A DNA stretch of 64,000 nucleotides from Sulfuritalea sp. (GCF_017302275.1 NZ_JAFLDR010000003.1:104913-168912), one strand, 5' to 3'; counted from the stretch's first letter, positions 26,289-35,792 are shown. A program made the numbers and translations. The notes: generated by a model not told the origin, from the sequence alone.

Positions 26289-27719
26289 TCAGAGGAACTG
26301 GAAGCCAACCTGGAACAGCTTTTCGACCTGCGGCACTTCCCGCTTGCGCACGCAGAAGACGACGACGTGGTCGTTCTCCTCGATCACCGTGTCGTGGTGG
26401 GGAATGATCACCCTGGCGCGCTTCTCGTCGATCAGGAATCCCTCCTTCTGCACCACGGCGAGTTCGCCGGTATCGCGCACGATGGCGGCGATGTGCGCGC
26501 CCTTGATCACCGGCAGCTCATCGATGCGGCGTCCGACCACCTTGCTGCTGTGGCGATCCCCGTGCACCACCAGCTCCAGGGCTTCGGCGGCGCCGCGGCG
26601 CAGGCTGTGCACCCGCGCCACGTCACCGCGCCGGCAGTAGGTCAGTAGCGAACCGATCGAGATCTGGGCCGGCGACAGGCCGATGTCGATCGGGCCGCCC
26701 TGCACCATGTCGGCGTAGGCGCGGCGATTGATCAGCGCCAGAACCCGCTTGCAGCCCAGCCGCTTGGCCAGCGAGGCGGCCATGATGTTGTCTTCGTCGT
26801 CGTTGGTCAGGGCGAGGAACATGTCCATCTCGTCGATGTTCTCCTGCGCCAGGACGTTCTCGTCGGTGGCCTCGCCCTGCAGCACGAGGCTGCGTTGCAG
26901 CTTCGTCGCCACGTGCTCGGCACGGCCCGGATTGCGCTCGATCACCTTGACTTCGTGTGCGCCTTCCAGCGCCAATGCGACGCGGGCGCCGATGTTGCCG
27001 CCGCCGGCGATCATGACGCGGCGGACCGGTTTCAGCATGCGCCGCAGCTCGCCCATGACGGCGCGGATGTGCTCCCTCGCCGCCAGGACGAAAACCTCGT
27101 CACCGGCCTCGATGGTGGTGTTGCCCTCGGGATCCACCGACTGGTGCTCGCGGAAGATCGCGGCGATGCGGGCATCGATCGCGGATGGCAGATGCTCGCG
27201 CATGGCCTTGATCGGCTTGCCGACCAGCAGGCCACCTTCGTAGGCGCGCACACAGACCAGGGTCACGCGGCCGTCGGCGAACTCCAGCACCTGCAGCGCC
27301 TCGGGGAAATCGATCAGGCGCGCGATGTAGTCGGTGATCTCCTGTTCCGGACAGATCGCGTGGGTGACGCCGAAATGCTCGTCGTCGAGCAGGCTCTTGT
27401 CATCCAGGTAGTCGGCCGAGCGCAGCCGCGCGATGCGGGTGGTGACGTTGAACACGCTGCGCGCGATCTTGCAGGCCACCAGGTTGGTGGCATCCGACTG
27501 GGTCACCGCCACCAGCATGTCGGCATCATCGATGCCGGCGCTCTTCAGCACCGAGGGCAGCGCGCCGTTGCCGACCAGGGTACGCACGTCGAGGCGGTCG
27601 GCCAAGTCTCCCAGCGCCTCGCGGCTCTGGTCCACGATGGTGATGTCGTTGGCTTCCGAGGAGAGCGCCTCGGCCACCGATGCGCCGACCTGGCCGGCGC
27701 CGAGGATGATGATTCTCAT
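26289..27719 (-). CDS. trkA: Trk system potassium-channel gating protein TrkA
   Basis: 476 residues from the ATG at 27717-27719. Two RCK units, each a Rossmann domain plus a RCK_C domain. The first NAD site is IIILGAGQVGASVAEALS at residue 2, with the acidic end D32-Q in ITIVDQSREAL. The second is VMIAGGGNIGARVALALE near residue 240. TrkA binds the cytoplasmic side of TrkH and opens it in response to nucleotides. E. coli TrkA has 458 residues. It heads the trkA-trkH-trkH operon, downstream of ntrX across a hairpin-rich gap. Confidence 0.95.
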   Translation of the reverse strand: MRIIILGAGQVGASVAEALSSEANDITIVDQSREALGDLADRLDVRTLVGNGALPSVLKSAGIDDADMLVAVTQSDATNLVACKIARSVFNVTTRIARLRSADYLDDKSLLDDEHFGVTHAICPEQEITDYIARLIDFPEALQVLEFADGRVTLVCVRAYEGGLLVGKPIKAMREHLPSAIDARIAAIFREHQSVDPEGNTTIEAGDEVFVLAAREHIRAVMGELRRMLKPVRRVMIAGGGNIGARVALALEGAHEVKVIERNPGRAEHVATKLQRSLVLQGEATDENVLAQENIDEMDMFLALTNDDEDNIMAASLAKRLGCKRVLALINRRAYADMVQGGPIDIGLSPAQISIGSLLTYCRRGDVARVHSLRRGAAEALELVVHGDRHSSKVVGRRIDELPVIKGAHIAAIVRDTGELAVVQKEGFLIDEKRARVIIPHHDTVIEENDHVVVFCVRKREVPQVEKLFQVGFQFL

Positions 27720-27819
27720 GGCTAAGTCGTAATCCTGGGCAACGATGCTGCACTGCTGATGATGAAACGAAGTAAAGGCGAATTGAACGCCCGCCCCTCC
27801 CATTCGCTACACGATCCAC

Positions 27820-27900
27820 GGCGGGCTTTGCACAGCCCGCCGGCTGCGGCGGCGCAGCGCATGCGCTGCGCAACCCCGCCTCGCCCCCTCGCGGGGAGGC
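27820..27900. repeat. Three hairpins in the ntrX-trkA gap
   Basis: GGCGGGCT/AGCCCGCC (27820-27841, six-base loop), a perfect 20-base palindrome GCGCAGCGCATGCGCTGCGC (27852-27871) and GCCTC-GCCCC/GGGG-AGGC (27878-27900). The gap 27720-27958 has no gene. They may end ntrYX transcripts or represent intergenic repeat elements; the last resembles the C/G-rich hairpins elsewhere in the window. Confidence 0.5.
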
Positions 27901-27958
27901 TACTAATGTGCTCGCTGCGCTCGAACGTCACCGGTGCCTCCGATCAGGTATTTTCAAG

Positions 27959-29194
27959 TTATCTGAGCCCCAGGTCTTTCAGCTTGCGATACAGGTGCGT
28001 ACGCTCCAGGCCGGTCTTTTCCGCCAGACGCGTCATGTTGCCGCCATCCTTGGCGAGGTGGTGCTCGAAGTACATGCGTTCGAAGGCTTCGCGCGCCTCG
28101 CGCAAGGGCAGGTCGATGACTTCCGGCGCAAGCCCGACAGGGCCCACGTCGGGCTCGCCGGCGGGCGCCAACAACTGCAGCGTTTCCTCTTCGCCGATTT
28201 CCTCGCCCAGGCTGGCCAGCGCCAGCGACTTGACCGCCGCCTTGAGCTCGCCGTAACCGCCGTCCCAGGCGTGCTGCCGCAGCGCGTTGAGCGCCGCGCT
28301 TGAAAACCGCCGCAGCGGAATCTCGTCGCTCTCCATCAACTGTGTCAGCAGATGGGCGGCGATATCGGGTACTTCATCCTTCAGTTCGCCCAGGCTGGGC
28401 ACACCCAGCCCGGTCTCGAACAGCCGCTGCAAACCACCTTCGTCCCAGCCCAGTGCCAGCAGTTCGGAGCTGCTATGGGTAGTGGCGGCGACCAGTCGCA
28501 AGCTGTAGCGGTCCAGGCGCTCGGCGGCAAACAGGAGGTTCTTTTGCTGCAGGCGCGTCAGGCGCGCCAGTTCCTCGCACCACAGCACGCCGCCGCTGGC
28601 ACGCTGCAGCATTTCGACGCTGAGTGGATTGGAGTCGTGCGCCAGGTCGATCCAGGGCTTGCCGGCAACCTGCGCGGTGCGCGCCACCAGTTCGACGATA
28701 CTGCCCGGCGCCGCGCGCAGCATCAGCAGCGGGCTGCGTGCGAGCACTTGATCCAGCCGGCGTTTGAGGTCGCGCAGCGGGCCGGGACGGGCGAAGGCGC
28801 CCAGCGAGAGGCCGCCGCCACCGTGCCGGGCGCCGCGCTCGAGCGCCTTCTTCACGGCGGCCAGCAGCTTCTGCATGCCGATAGGCTTTTCCAGGAAATC
28901 CAGCGCCCCGATCCGCGTCGCTTCCACCGCGGTTTCGATGGTGGCGTGGCCGGACATCATCACCACCGGCATGTTGAGCTGTCCGTTGCCGCCCCACTCC
29001 TTCAGCAGCGTGATGCCATCGGTATCCGGCATCCAGATGTCGAGCAGGACCATGTCGGGGCGCCCGGCTTCGCGCGCGGTGCGGGCTTCGGCCGCATTCT
29101 CCGCGAGCTGGACATCGTGGCCCTCGTCGCTCAGGATCTCCGACAGCAGCTCGCGGATCCCGACTTCATCATCTACCACCAGAATTTTCGACAT
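27959..29194 (-). CDS. ntrX: NtrX-type response regulator with degenerate AAA+ domain
   Basis: 411 residues from the ATG at 29192-29194. Receiver domain 1-120 with phospho-acceptor D52 (LLDIWMPDTDG) and K102 region (FLEKPIG). A C-terminal Fis-type helix-turn-helix ends the protein (GGNMTRLAEKTGLERTHLYRKLKDLG). The middle 140-320 lies where sigma-54 activators have their AAA+ ATPase, but the Walker A G-x-x-G-x-G-K and the GAFTGA sigma-54 loop are both absent; only remnants such as GGVLWCEEL are seen. It therefore should not activate sigma-54 promoters and may act as a DNA-binding regulator. It pairs with the kinase ntrY just upstream, 95 bases away. Confidence 0.88.
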   Translation of the reverse strand: MSKILVVDDEVGIRELLSEILSDEGHDVQLAENAAEARTAREAGRPDMVLLDIWMPDTDGITLLKEWGGNGQLNMPVVMMSGHATIETAVEATRIGALDFLEKPIGMQKLLAAVKKALERGARHGGGGLSLGAFARPGPLRDLKRRLDQVLARSPLLMLRAAPGSIVELVARTAQVAGKPWIDLAHDSNPLSVEMLQRASGGVLWCEELARLTRLQQKNLLFAAERLDRYSLRLVAATTHSSSELLALGWDEGGLQRLFETGLGVPSLGELKDEVPDIAAHLLTQLMESDEIPLRRFSSAALNALRQHAWDGGYGELKAAVKSLALASLGEEIGEEETLQLLAPAGEPDVGPVGLAPEVIDLPLREAREAFERMYFEHHLAKDGGNMTRLAEKTGLERTHLYRKLKDLGLR

Positions 29195-29289
29195 CTTTCC
29201 CGACTCCCCTGCCCCCTCAAAGGACATCAACCAGTGCGGCGTGATTCGCCGCCGTGCCGTCCTGCATCTGCCTTGCGAACCAGGATTCC

Positions 29290-31401
29290 CTATCCCTGGT
29301 TCGCCAGCGGCAACCATATGCTTACTTCTCCGCCCTGCTCGTTGGCCAGGCGTATCTCGCCACCATGGTCGTCCACGATCTTCTTGACGATCGCCAGACC
29401 CAGCCCGGTCCCCTTCGACTTGGTCGTGACATAGGGCTCGAAGGCGCGCGACAGGATCTGCGGCGGAAACCCGGGCCCGTTGTCCCTGACGGTGAGCCGG
29501 ATTCGTCCGGCATCCCGCGCCGTCGCGATGGTGATCCGCCCCGCGTCCACATCGACCAGCGCATCCTGCGCGTTGGTCAGCACATTATGCAGTACCTGTC
29601 GCAACTGGTTGGCATCGGCCATGACGGGCGGCAACGGCCCGGGAGTCGGCGCCGGCTCCACGGCGATCGAAGCGCGCGAGTTCTCATAGAGGCCCAGCAC
29701 CTCGTTCAGCAAGGCCCGCAGCTCGACCGGGGCGAGCTGCGGCAGCGGTGTCCGCGCATAGTCGCGGAAGTCATTGACCATGTTCTTCATCGCCTCGACC
29801 TGGCTGACGATGGTCTGCGTGGCACGATCGAGCAGTTCCCGCGAGGCGCCCGTGAGCTGATCGGCCAGCTTGATCTGCAGGCGTTCCGCGGACAGCTGTA
29901 TCGGCGTCAGCGGGTTCTTGATCTCGTGGGCCAGGCGCTGCGCGACCTCGCCCCAGGCGGCCGAACGCTGCGCCGCAATCAGCCTGGTGATGTCGTCGAA
30001 AACCACCACGTAACCGCCTCCGCCGGTCGCCGGCAAGGCCGTGCCACGCACCAGCAGCGCCTGCGGCATGCTGTCCGGGCGCGCCAGTTCGAGCTGCTCC
30101 TGCCACTCGTCGCCACGGCGCGCGAAGCCTTCCAGGATCGCACCGGCCAGCGTTTCGTGGCGCGGCCAGTCCTGCAAGCGAATCTGCTCGAAGCCCGCCA
30201 GGTCGTGGCCGAGGATGGCCTGCGCGCCGCGGTTGGCCGCGCGCAGGCGAAAGCGCAGGTCGAAGGCCAGCACGCCCGCCGACAGGTTGGCCAGCACCGA
30301 TTCCAGATAGGCTTGCGCCGCCTCGGTTTCGGCGCGATGGTGGTCAGCCTGGGCGCGCGCCTCGCTCAACTGGTGGGTCATGCTGTTGAAGGAATGGGTC
30401 AGCACGCCGAGTTCGTCGGATGCCTCCACCGTGGCACGCGGCGCAAAGTCGCCGGCTGCTACCGCCTGGGTGCCTTCGGCGAGAATCAGCAGCGGCCGTG
30501 CCAGTCGTTCGGCGAGGAAAAAAGCCAGCGCGATCGCGGCAAACAGCGCGAGCAGCAAGGACAGGGTCAGGGTCAGGGTGTAAATGCGCTTGAGGCCGGC
30601 GCGGCCCAACTGCAGTTCCTGGTAATCGCGATGGGCCGCTTCGACGCTCTCCGCGCTCTTGATGATCGAGGACGGCACCATCAGCGTCAATTGCAGGATC
30701 CTCGGATCGGCGGTGAAGCCGCTTTCGGCAACCGGGACCAGTGCCCGCACCAGCAGGCCGCCGCCGTCGGCGTCACCGGTCAGCGCCATGCCGCGCCCGC
30801 TGCGCGCCTGGCGCAACTGGCCTGGCGCCGGTAGCGATGGCAACAGGCTGCCCATGTCGGCCGAACTGCTGGCCAGCACTTGGCCGGATAGCGTGAGCAG
30901 GGTCGCGCTCTGCGCCCCCGCCTGTTCGCGCAAGCGATTCAGCCGGCTCGGGCTGACCAGCACCGCTTCGCCGAGTTCGAGGGCCACGTCGCGCGCCTTT
31001 GCCAGCAGGTCGGCCTGCAGCGTATCGAGTACGCTGCGGCCTAGGTTGAGGCCGCCTTCGAGCGCGGCGTCGACCCGCACGTCGAACCAGGAATCGATGC
31101 TTTTCACGGCGAACTGCATCGAGACGCCGTACACCAGCGCGCCCGGCAGCACCGCCATCAGCGAGAGCATCAGCAGCAGGCGCGACTTGAGGCGCGAGCC
31201 GAACACGCCGGCGCGAAAATCGCGCCGCAGCCGCCGCAACTGGAGCCCGACCAGGACCACCAGGGCCACGGCGGCAACGCCGTTGATCGCCAACAGCCAT
31301 GGGTAGTGCTCGGCGAACAGTGCGGTATTGGCCGACGCCGACGCCAGCAGGAACAGCAGGATCGCGCCCAGCGCGGCGATGACCGCCAGGGCGACCTTCA
31401 C
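29290..31401 (-). CDS. ntrY: NtrY-type membrane sensor histidine kinase
   Basis: 703 residues. N-terminal hydrophobic segments (about 2-24, 37-57, 75-96 and 275-300) frame a periplasmic region; a HAMP follows (ERLARPLLILAEGTQAVA), then a PAS domain (about 360-470), a HisKA with phospho-acceptor His near 489 in RLAHEIKNPLTPIQLSAERL, and HATPase_c with DNGPGFPPQI and [12 protein letters not shown]. This NtrY layout is shared with nitrogen and redox regulators. It is co-directional with ntrX and its upstream start overlaps the DUF4390 gene by four bases, which fixes the operon rsmB-DUF4390-ntrY-ntrX. Confidence 0.93.
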   Translation of the reverse strand: MKVALAVIAALGAILLFLLASASANTALFAEHYPWLLAINGVAAVALVVLVGLQLRRLRRDFRAGVFGSRLKSRLLLMLSLMAVLPGALVYGVSMQFAVKSIDSWFDVRVDAALEGGLNLGRSVLDTLQADLLAKARDVALELGEAVLVSPSRLNRLREQAGAQSATLLTLSGQVLASSSADMGSLLPSLPAPGQLRQARSGRGMALTGDADGGGLLVRALVPVAESGFTADPRILQLTLMVPSSIIKSAESVEAAHRDYQELQLGRAGLKRIYTLTLTLSLLLALFAAIALAFFLAERLARPLLILAEGTQAVAAGDFAPRATVEASDELGVLTHSFNSMTHQLSEARAQADHHRAETEAAQAYLESVLANLSAGVLAFDLRFRLRAANRGAQAILGHDLAGFEQIRLQDWPRHETLAGAILEGFARRGDEWQEQLELARPDSMPQALLVRGTALPATGGGGYVVVFDDITRLIAAQRSAAWGEVAQRLAHEIKNPLTPIQLSAERLQIKLADQLTGASRELLDRATQTIVSQVEAMKNMVNDFRDYARTPLPQLAPVELRALLNEVLGLYENSRASIAVEPAPTPGPLPPVMADANQLRQVLHNVLTNAQDALVDVDAGRITIATARDAGRIRLTVRDNGPGFPPQILSRAFEPYVTTKSKGTGLGLAIVKKIVDDHGGEIRLANEQGGEVSIWLPLANQG

Positions 31402-31982
31402 TGCACCGCCGCCGGAACGACGAACTGCCAGCGCAGCACTTTGGCTTCCACCTGCAGTTCGCGGTCGGTAATGGCATCGACCTGGAAGGGCTTGGGCAAC
31501 TGGCTGCGGTCAAGCGCCAGGCGCACCGCCGCCTCGTACGATTCGCCGGCCTTGATCTGGTCCCGGTCGACCACCGGCAGCGCGGCAATTCGGCCGACCA
31601 CGCGCATCGCCTCGGCCAGGCTGCCGAAATTCTGATGCAGGTTGCCGGTGGTCAGGCGGTACTGGCGCGTCAGGCCGCTGTAGGCCAGGCGATAGGTCAG
31701 GCTGCGCGTCGCGATGTGCTCATTGACCCAATACTTGCGGCTGCGCTCGAGCACGAATTCGAGGTTGAAATACAGCGGCACGCCGCGCGCCACGGCATCC
31801 TCCAGGCGGTTGCCAAGCTCGATCGCGAACTCGGCGGACAGCGTGTAGGCGTCATCGCCGGGGGTCAGCGCCGCGCGTTTCGGCTCAATGCTGCCGGCAT
31901 GGACGGCAAAGGCCGCCAGCAGCAGCAGTGCAAGCAAACCGGCTTCAAGCCTTTTGCAGCAGCGCGTAATAAAAGCCGTCAT
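31398..31982 (-). CDS. DUF4390 exported protein
   Basis: 194 residues from the ATG at 31980-31982, overlapping the rsmB end by 38 bases in another frame. A signal sequence or anchor (about 12-30, LEAGLLALLLLAAFAVHAG) precedes a single DUF4390 domain: SAEFAIELGNRLEDAVARGVPLYFNLEF and SLTYRLAYSGLTRQYRL are recognisable. These proteins are encoded before ntrY in many betaproteobacteria. Their role is not known; a periplasmic partner of the NtrY sensor is a reasonable guess from constant linkage. Its stop overlaps the ntrY start. Confidence 0.87.
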   Translation of the reverse strand: MTAFITRCCKRLEAGLLALLLLAAFAVHAGSIEPKRAALTPGDDAYTLSAEFAIELGNRLEDAVARGVPLYFNLEFVLERSRKYWVNEHIATRSLTYRLAYSGLTRQYRLTTGNLHQNFGSLAEAMRVVGRIAALPVVDRDQIKAGESYEAAVRLALDRSQLPKPFQVDAITDRELQVEAKVLRWQFVVPAAVQ

Positions 31983-33213
31983 GTTCGGCGTCGGGCAGTA
32001 GTTGCAGTTGTGCGTCGCGGGTTGCCGGCGGCTGCCGGGCATCGGCGTGGCGGGCGAGGAAGGATTCGACTTGCCGGGCATTCTCCTCGTGGAACACGGA
32101 GCAGGTTGCATAGACCATTTTGCCACCAGGGGCGAGAGTTCGCCACAGGGCATCGATGATCTCGCGTTGCGTCGCGGCGAAAGAAGCAATGTCGGCTTCG
32201 CGCCGCAGCCATTTTGCATCAGGATGGCGACGCACCACGCCGGAGGCGGAGCACGGCACGTCGGCAAGGATGCGGTCGAAGGCGCGGCCGTCCCACCAGG
32301 TGTCGGGGGAGCGGGCATCGGCCACCCTGACTTCCGCCGTCAGGCCGAGCCGCGCCAGGTTTTCTGCAATGCGCGCCACGCGCGCGGTATCCGCGTCGAG
32401 CGCGGTCAGCCGGACGTCCTCGATCTCCAGCAGATGAGCCGCCTTGCCCCCGGGTGCGGCGCAGGCGTCGAGCACGCGCATCCCGTCGCGCGCGTCGAGC
32501 AGGGCCGCGGCGGCCTGCGCGCCGTGGTCCTGCACCGAACACAATCCCGCGGCAAAGCCCGGGATGCGCTCCACCGGGACCGGTTTCTCGACCAGGATCG
32601 CGCAGTCGTCCAGCACGCGCGCCGCGATGCCGGCGACGGCGAGTTGATTGGAAAAGTCGGCGCTGGTGGCACGGCGCCGATTGACGCGCAGGCACAGCGG
32701 CGGATGGCTGTTGCCGGCGGCGAGGATGCTTTCCCAGCGCGCCGGATGGTCTTGTTGCAGGCGCGCGATCCACCATGCCGGATGTCGCCAGCGCGCCACC
32801 GGATCGGCCTCCGCCTGCGCCAGCAGGTCGGCGCGCCGGCGCAGGAAATTGCGCAGCACGCCATTGACCAGGCCCTTGTACCGGCCCCGCGCAATGCGCG
32901 TCGCAGCCGTCACGGCCTGGTCCACCGTGGTGTGGCCGTCATCCGGCCGCGCTTCTAGGCGCGCCAGAGCCACCAGCAGCAGGCCGCGCGCCGACGCGTC
33001 CTTGAGCGGGCGCTGGAGCAGTCGGCCGAGCAGGTAGTCGCCACGCCCGAAGGCACGCAGGGTCGTATAGGCCAGGTCCATGGTGGCGGCGCGAACCGGC
33101 CCCACAAGGCCGGCGCGCGCCAGCCCGGTATCGAAGTTGCGTCCGGCAATCACCGCGGCGACCAGGCCGGCGGCAGCGTGCAGGGTCTCGGCGAGCGGGG
33201 GCAGAAGTTGCAT
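31945..33213 (-). CDS. rsmB: 16S rRNA (cytosine-967-C5)-methyltransferase
   Basis: 422 residues. An N-terminal NusB-like domain (about 1-135, with VNGVLRNFLRR) precedes a Rossmann methyltransferase. SAM motif VLDACAAPGGKAAHLLE is near residue 240. The two RsmB cysteines are in DVPCSASGVVRRHPD (motif IV) and ATCSVFHEEN (motif VI). It methylates C967 of 16S rRNA. At 32655-32676 the gene contains a two-mismatch copy of the dispersed 22-bp repeat, read on the opposite strand as RRRATSADF, which sits at the family's usual RVN-R position, so the match there may be partly constrained. Confidence 0.96.
   Translation of the reverse strand: MQLLPPLAETLHAAAGLVAAVIAGRNFDTGLARAGLVGPVRAATMDLAYTTLRAFGRGDYLLGRLLQRPLKDASARGLLLVALARLEARPDDGHTTVDQAVTAATRIARGRYKGLVNGVLRNFLRRRADLLAQAEADPVARWRHPAWWIARLQQDHPARWESILAAGNSHPPLCLRVNRRRATSADFSNQLAVAGIAARVLDDCAILVEKPVPVERIPGFAAGLCSVQDHGAQAAAALLDARDGMRVLDACAAPGGKAAHLLEIEDVRLTALDADTARVARIAENLARLGLTAEVRVADARSPDTWWDGRAFDRILADVPCSASGVVRRHPDAKWLRREADIASFAATQREIIDALWRTLAPGGKMVYATCSVFHEENARQVESFLARHADARQPPATRDAQLQLLPDAEHDGFYYALLQKA
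32655..32676 (+). repeat. Dispersed 22-bp repeat, copy 4 (inside rsmB)
   Basis: Two mismatches to the consensus. Least certain copy, since it coincides with conserved rsmB coding sequence. Confidence 0.55.
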
Positions 33214-33287
33214 CGGCGGAGTGTATCCCAGCGCAATTCATGCCCCGCGCTGGATTGCGGCGAGGCCGCAGATCGGCTCGCGCAAAA

Positions 33288-33315
33288 CACGACAGGGGCC
33301 GCAGCCCCTGTCGTG
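33288..33315 (-). terminator. Rho-independent terminator of the PEP-CTERM gene
   Basis: A 12-bp perfect stem CACGACAGGGGC/GCCCCTGTCGTG with a four-base loop, then TTTT on the minus strand. It sits 20 bases past the PEP-CTERM stop and isolates that gene from rsmB. Confidence 0.85.
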
Positions 33316-33334
33316 GTAGTGCCTTGGTGCGGGA

Positions 33335-34006
33335 TCAGGCCGCGGCGTGCTGCTGCCTCCGGCGCCTTGCGGCAAAACCCAGCAGGCCCAGCCCGGCGAG
33401 CATCATGGCGTAGGTTTCGGGTTCGGGGACCGGCGCGATGTTCCCGCCGATGGAGAAGTTCACGTTATCGATGCCGACGTTGTAGGCCGTGCTGTACCAG
33501 TCGATCCAGACACCGTTGGCCGAGGAGACCGAAGGTGCAAAGGAATTGTGGGTCGTCGCGCCGATGCCGATCGCGCCATCGTAGCTGAACAGGTTCGGAC
33601 CGCCACCCATGGCGGTGACGCGGATGTGGGTGTTGCGCGTCGCGTCGGGCCACGCACCGAAATCCATGCTGTTGAGCGTCACCGCCTGCCCGTTGAGCGA
33701 CTTGATTTCGATGCGGCCGTGCGACTGCCCGTCGCCGTCGCCGCCATTAGCAAAGGCCACGTCGACCAGGTCGTTGTAGTCGGTACTCCACCAAAGCAGG
33801 GAATTGCCGGGATGCAGTACGTCGATGTAGCTGACGTCGACGATGCCGGCGACGTCGCCATAGGACTGCTGTATCTGCTGCCAGTCGACGCAACTGTTTG
33901 CCGCGCAGGTCGCCGCGCCGGCGAAGGTCAGGGTGTAGTCGGCCGCTTGAGCGGTACCGGCCAGCGCCAGGCAGAGCGCCACGGCCATCGATGTCTTCTT
34001 CATCAT
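33335..34006 (-). CDS. PEP-CTERM sorted exported protein
   Basis: 223 residues. Signal peptide 1-21 (MKKTSMAVALCLALAGTAQA). The C terminus carries the exosortase signal: PVPEPETYAMMLAG, a hydrophobic helix and a basic end (AARRRRQQ). Exosortases cut at PEP and attach or release the protein at the cell surface, often in exopolysaccharide-forming bacteria. The mature body is beta-rich, with one cysteine pair (ATCAANSC) and no family recognised. It stands alone with its own terminator; no exosortase gene is within the window. Confidence 0.88.
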   Translation of the reverse strand: MMKKTSMAVALCLALAGTAQAADYTLTFAGAATCAANSCVDWQQIQQSYGDVAGIVDVSYIDVLHPGNSLLWWSTDYNDLVDVAFANGGDGDGQSHGRIEIKSLNGQAVTLNSMDFGAWPDATRNTHIRVTAMGGGPNLFSYDGAIGIGATTHNSFAPSVSSANGVWIDWYSTAYNVGIDNVNFSIGGNIAPVPEPETYAMMLAGLGLLGFAARRRRQQHAAA

Positions 34007-34163
34007 GATTGATCTCCCGCAATGCTCGCTGCGACGGGCCGGATCGCAACGCGCGACCTGCCAGACCCGGCGCTGCCGACTCTAGGAAAATGCAGCGCGC
34101 TTCGCAATAGTCCGAACGGATCAATCGCCGTTGCGCGCCGATTGCGGCAAGGATGTCCTGGCA

Positions 34164-34185
34164 AGTCGGCGCCGGCGACACGGCG
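34164..34185 (+). repeat. Dispersed 22-bp repeat, copy 5
   Basis: One mismatch to the consensus, intergenic, 68 bases from copy 6 in the same orientation. The gap 34007-34220 otherwise shows no gene. Confidence 0.8.
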
Positions 34186-34220
34186 GCAGGACGGAACTCG
34201 TGGCCGGGCGTCGAAGCCGC

Positions 34221-35138
34221 TCAGTCGGGTCGCAGTCGGCTGCCGCTAAGAAAGTCGGCGCTGGCGACACGGCGGCCGCCAGGTTTTTGCAGCTCGGTGA
34301 GGCGCAAGGCACCCTCGCCGCAGGCCACTACAATGCCTTCGGCATCGGCGGCGAGCACCTGCCCGGGGCGCCCGCCACCGGCGACGGCGTCGGCGCGCCA
34401 GGCCTTGACCGGTTCGCCGGCCAGGCTCACCACCGCCCCCGGAAAGGGATTGAAGGCGCGTACCTTGCGCGCCAGGACCGCTGCCGGCTGGCTCCAGTCG
34501 AGCTGCGCCTCGGCCTTGGCTATCTTTGCCGCATAGGTGACGCCATCCGCCGGTTGCACCACGGGGGCGAGTTGGTCGAAGCGCGCCAATGCCTCGACCA
34601 CGAGTTCGCCTCCCAGTGCGGCGAGGCGATCGTGCAGGCTGCCGGTGGTGTCTTGCGGCTCGATGTCGAGGGCGCGCGCCAGCAGCATCGGCCCGGTGTC
34701 GAGTCCGGCTTCCATGCGCATGATGGTGATGCCGGTATGGGCATCGCCTGCCTCGATGGCGCGATGGATGGGCGCGGCGCCACGCCAGCGCGGCAGCAGC
34801 GACGCATGGATGTTGATGCAGCCGCGGCGCGGCAAGCCGAGCACGGCCTGCGGCAGGATCAGCCCATAGGCGGCGACCACCATCAGTTCGGCGCTGCGTT
34901 CGACGCAGGCGGCGCGTATCGGTTCGTGTGCCGCCGGATCCTTCAGGCGCTCGGGCTGGAACACGGGAATGCCGTGCGCCAGCGCCACCTTCTTGACCGC
35001 CGAGGCCTGCAGCACCATGCCGCGCCCGGCGGGGCGATCAGGCTGGGTCAGCACCAGCGCCACCTCGTGCCCGGCGGCCAGCAGCGCTTGCAGTGCCGTC
35101 GCGGCAAACTCTGGCGTGCCGGCGAAGATGATTTTCAT
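34221..35138 (-). CDS. fmt: Methionyl-tRNA formyltransferase
   Basis: 305 residues. Family signatures: [18 protein letters not shown] at the start, the catalytic-site motif [21 protein letters not shown] with His, and a [22 protein letters not shown] stretch near 140. It formylates initiator Met-tRNA before translation. The C terminus reads [15 protein letters not shown], and that part is a perfect copy of the dispersed 22-bp repeat (34253-34274) on the opposite strand. def follows upstream, divided by 150 bases that hold C/G-rich hairpins. Confidence 0.97.
   Translation of the reverse strand: MKIIFAGTPEFAATALQALLAAGHEVALVLTQPDRPAGRGMVLQASAVKKVALAHGIPVFQPERLKDPAAHEPIRAACVERSAELMVVAAYGLILPQAVLGLPRRGCINIHASLLPRWRGAAPIHRAIEAGDAHTGITIMRMEAGLDTGPMLLARALDIEPQDTTGSLHDRLAALGGELVVEALARFDQLAPVVQPADGVTYAAKIAKAEAQLDWSQPAAVLARKVRAFNPFPGAVVSLAGEPVKAWRADAVAGGGRPGQVLAADAEGIVVACGEGALRLTELQKPGGRRVASADFLSGSRLRPD
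34253..34274 (+). repeat. Dispersed 22-bp repeat, copy 6 (end of fmt)
   Basis: The copy that matches the derived consensus exactly. On the fmt strand it codes RRVASADF eight codons before the stop. Confidence 0.85.
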
Positions 35139-35201
35139 TTACCGTGAAACTCCTTGTACGGAGCTCCTTGTGATGAACGCGCGCAGCGCGCCGATTGATA
35201 A

Positions 35202-35217
35202 CCCCCCGCGAGGGGGG
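35202..35217. repeat. C/G-rich intergenic hairpin (C6-GCGA-G6)
   Basis: Between fmt and def, followed by a further G-rich run. Similar in composition to those at 2388 and 38730. Confidence 0.5.
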
Positions 35218-35288
35218 AAGGGGGGCGGGAGACCAATTCGCCTTTCGCGTGTTTCAATTTCTGCAGGTGGCGCTCGGTGCCGTAAGCG

Positions 35289-35792
35289 TCAAAATGTCTC
35301 GCGCGCCTGCTTTACCAGCTTGCTCTTGATGCGCTCGCGTTTGAGGCGGGAGAGGTATTCGACGAAGACCTTGCCTTCCAGGTGGTCCATTTCGTGCTGG
35401 ATGCAGACGGCGAGCAGGTCGTTCGCGTCGAGTTCGAAGGGCTGGCCGTCCAGTCCGAGCGCGCGCACGCGGACTTGGCTCGCACGTTTCACGGTTTCGT
35501 AGATGCCGGGCACGGAGAGGCAGCCTTCCTCGCCTTCGCATTCGCCGGATTTTTCCAGCAGCGAGGGATTGATCAGGGTCAGCAGCTGCGACTTGTCTTC
35601 CGACACGTCGATCACGATCAGGCGCAGGTGCCGATCCACCTGCGTCGCGGCCAGGCCGATGCCCGGCGCGGCGTACATGGTCTCGGCCATGTCGGCGGCC
35701 AGTTGGCGGACGGAGTCATCGACTTGCGCAACCGGGGCGGCTTTCGTGTGCAGGCGGGGATCCGGGTAACGCAAAATCGGCAATAGGGCCAT
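35289..35792 (-). CDS. def: Peptide deformylase
   Basis: 167 residues. The three family motifs are complete: GIGLAATQ near residue 45, EEGCLSVPG near 88 (metal Cys) and QHEMDHLEG near 131 (two metal His and catalytic Glu). It removes the formyl group from new proteins, the step after fmt, and is encoded upstream of it on the same strand. It diverges from the LysM gene across a 107-base gap that should hold both promoters. Confidence 0.97.
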   Translation of the reverse strand: MALLPILRYPDPRLHTKAAPVAQVDDSVRQLAADMAETMYAAPGIGLAATQVDRHLRLIVIDVSEDKSQLLTLINPSLLEKSGECEGEEGCLSVPGIYETVKRASQVRVRALGLDGQPFELDANDLLAVCIQHEMDHLEGKVFVEYLSRLKRERIKSKLVKQARETF

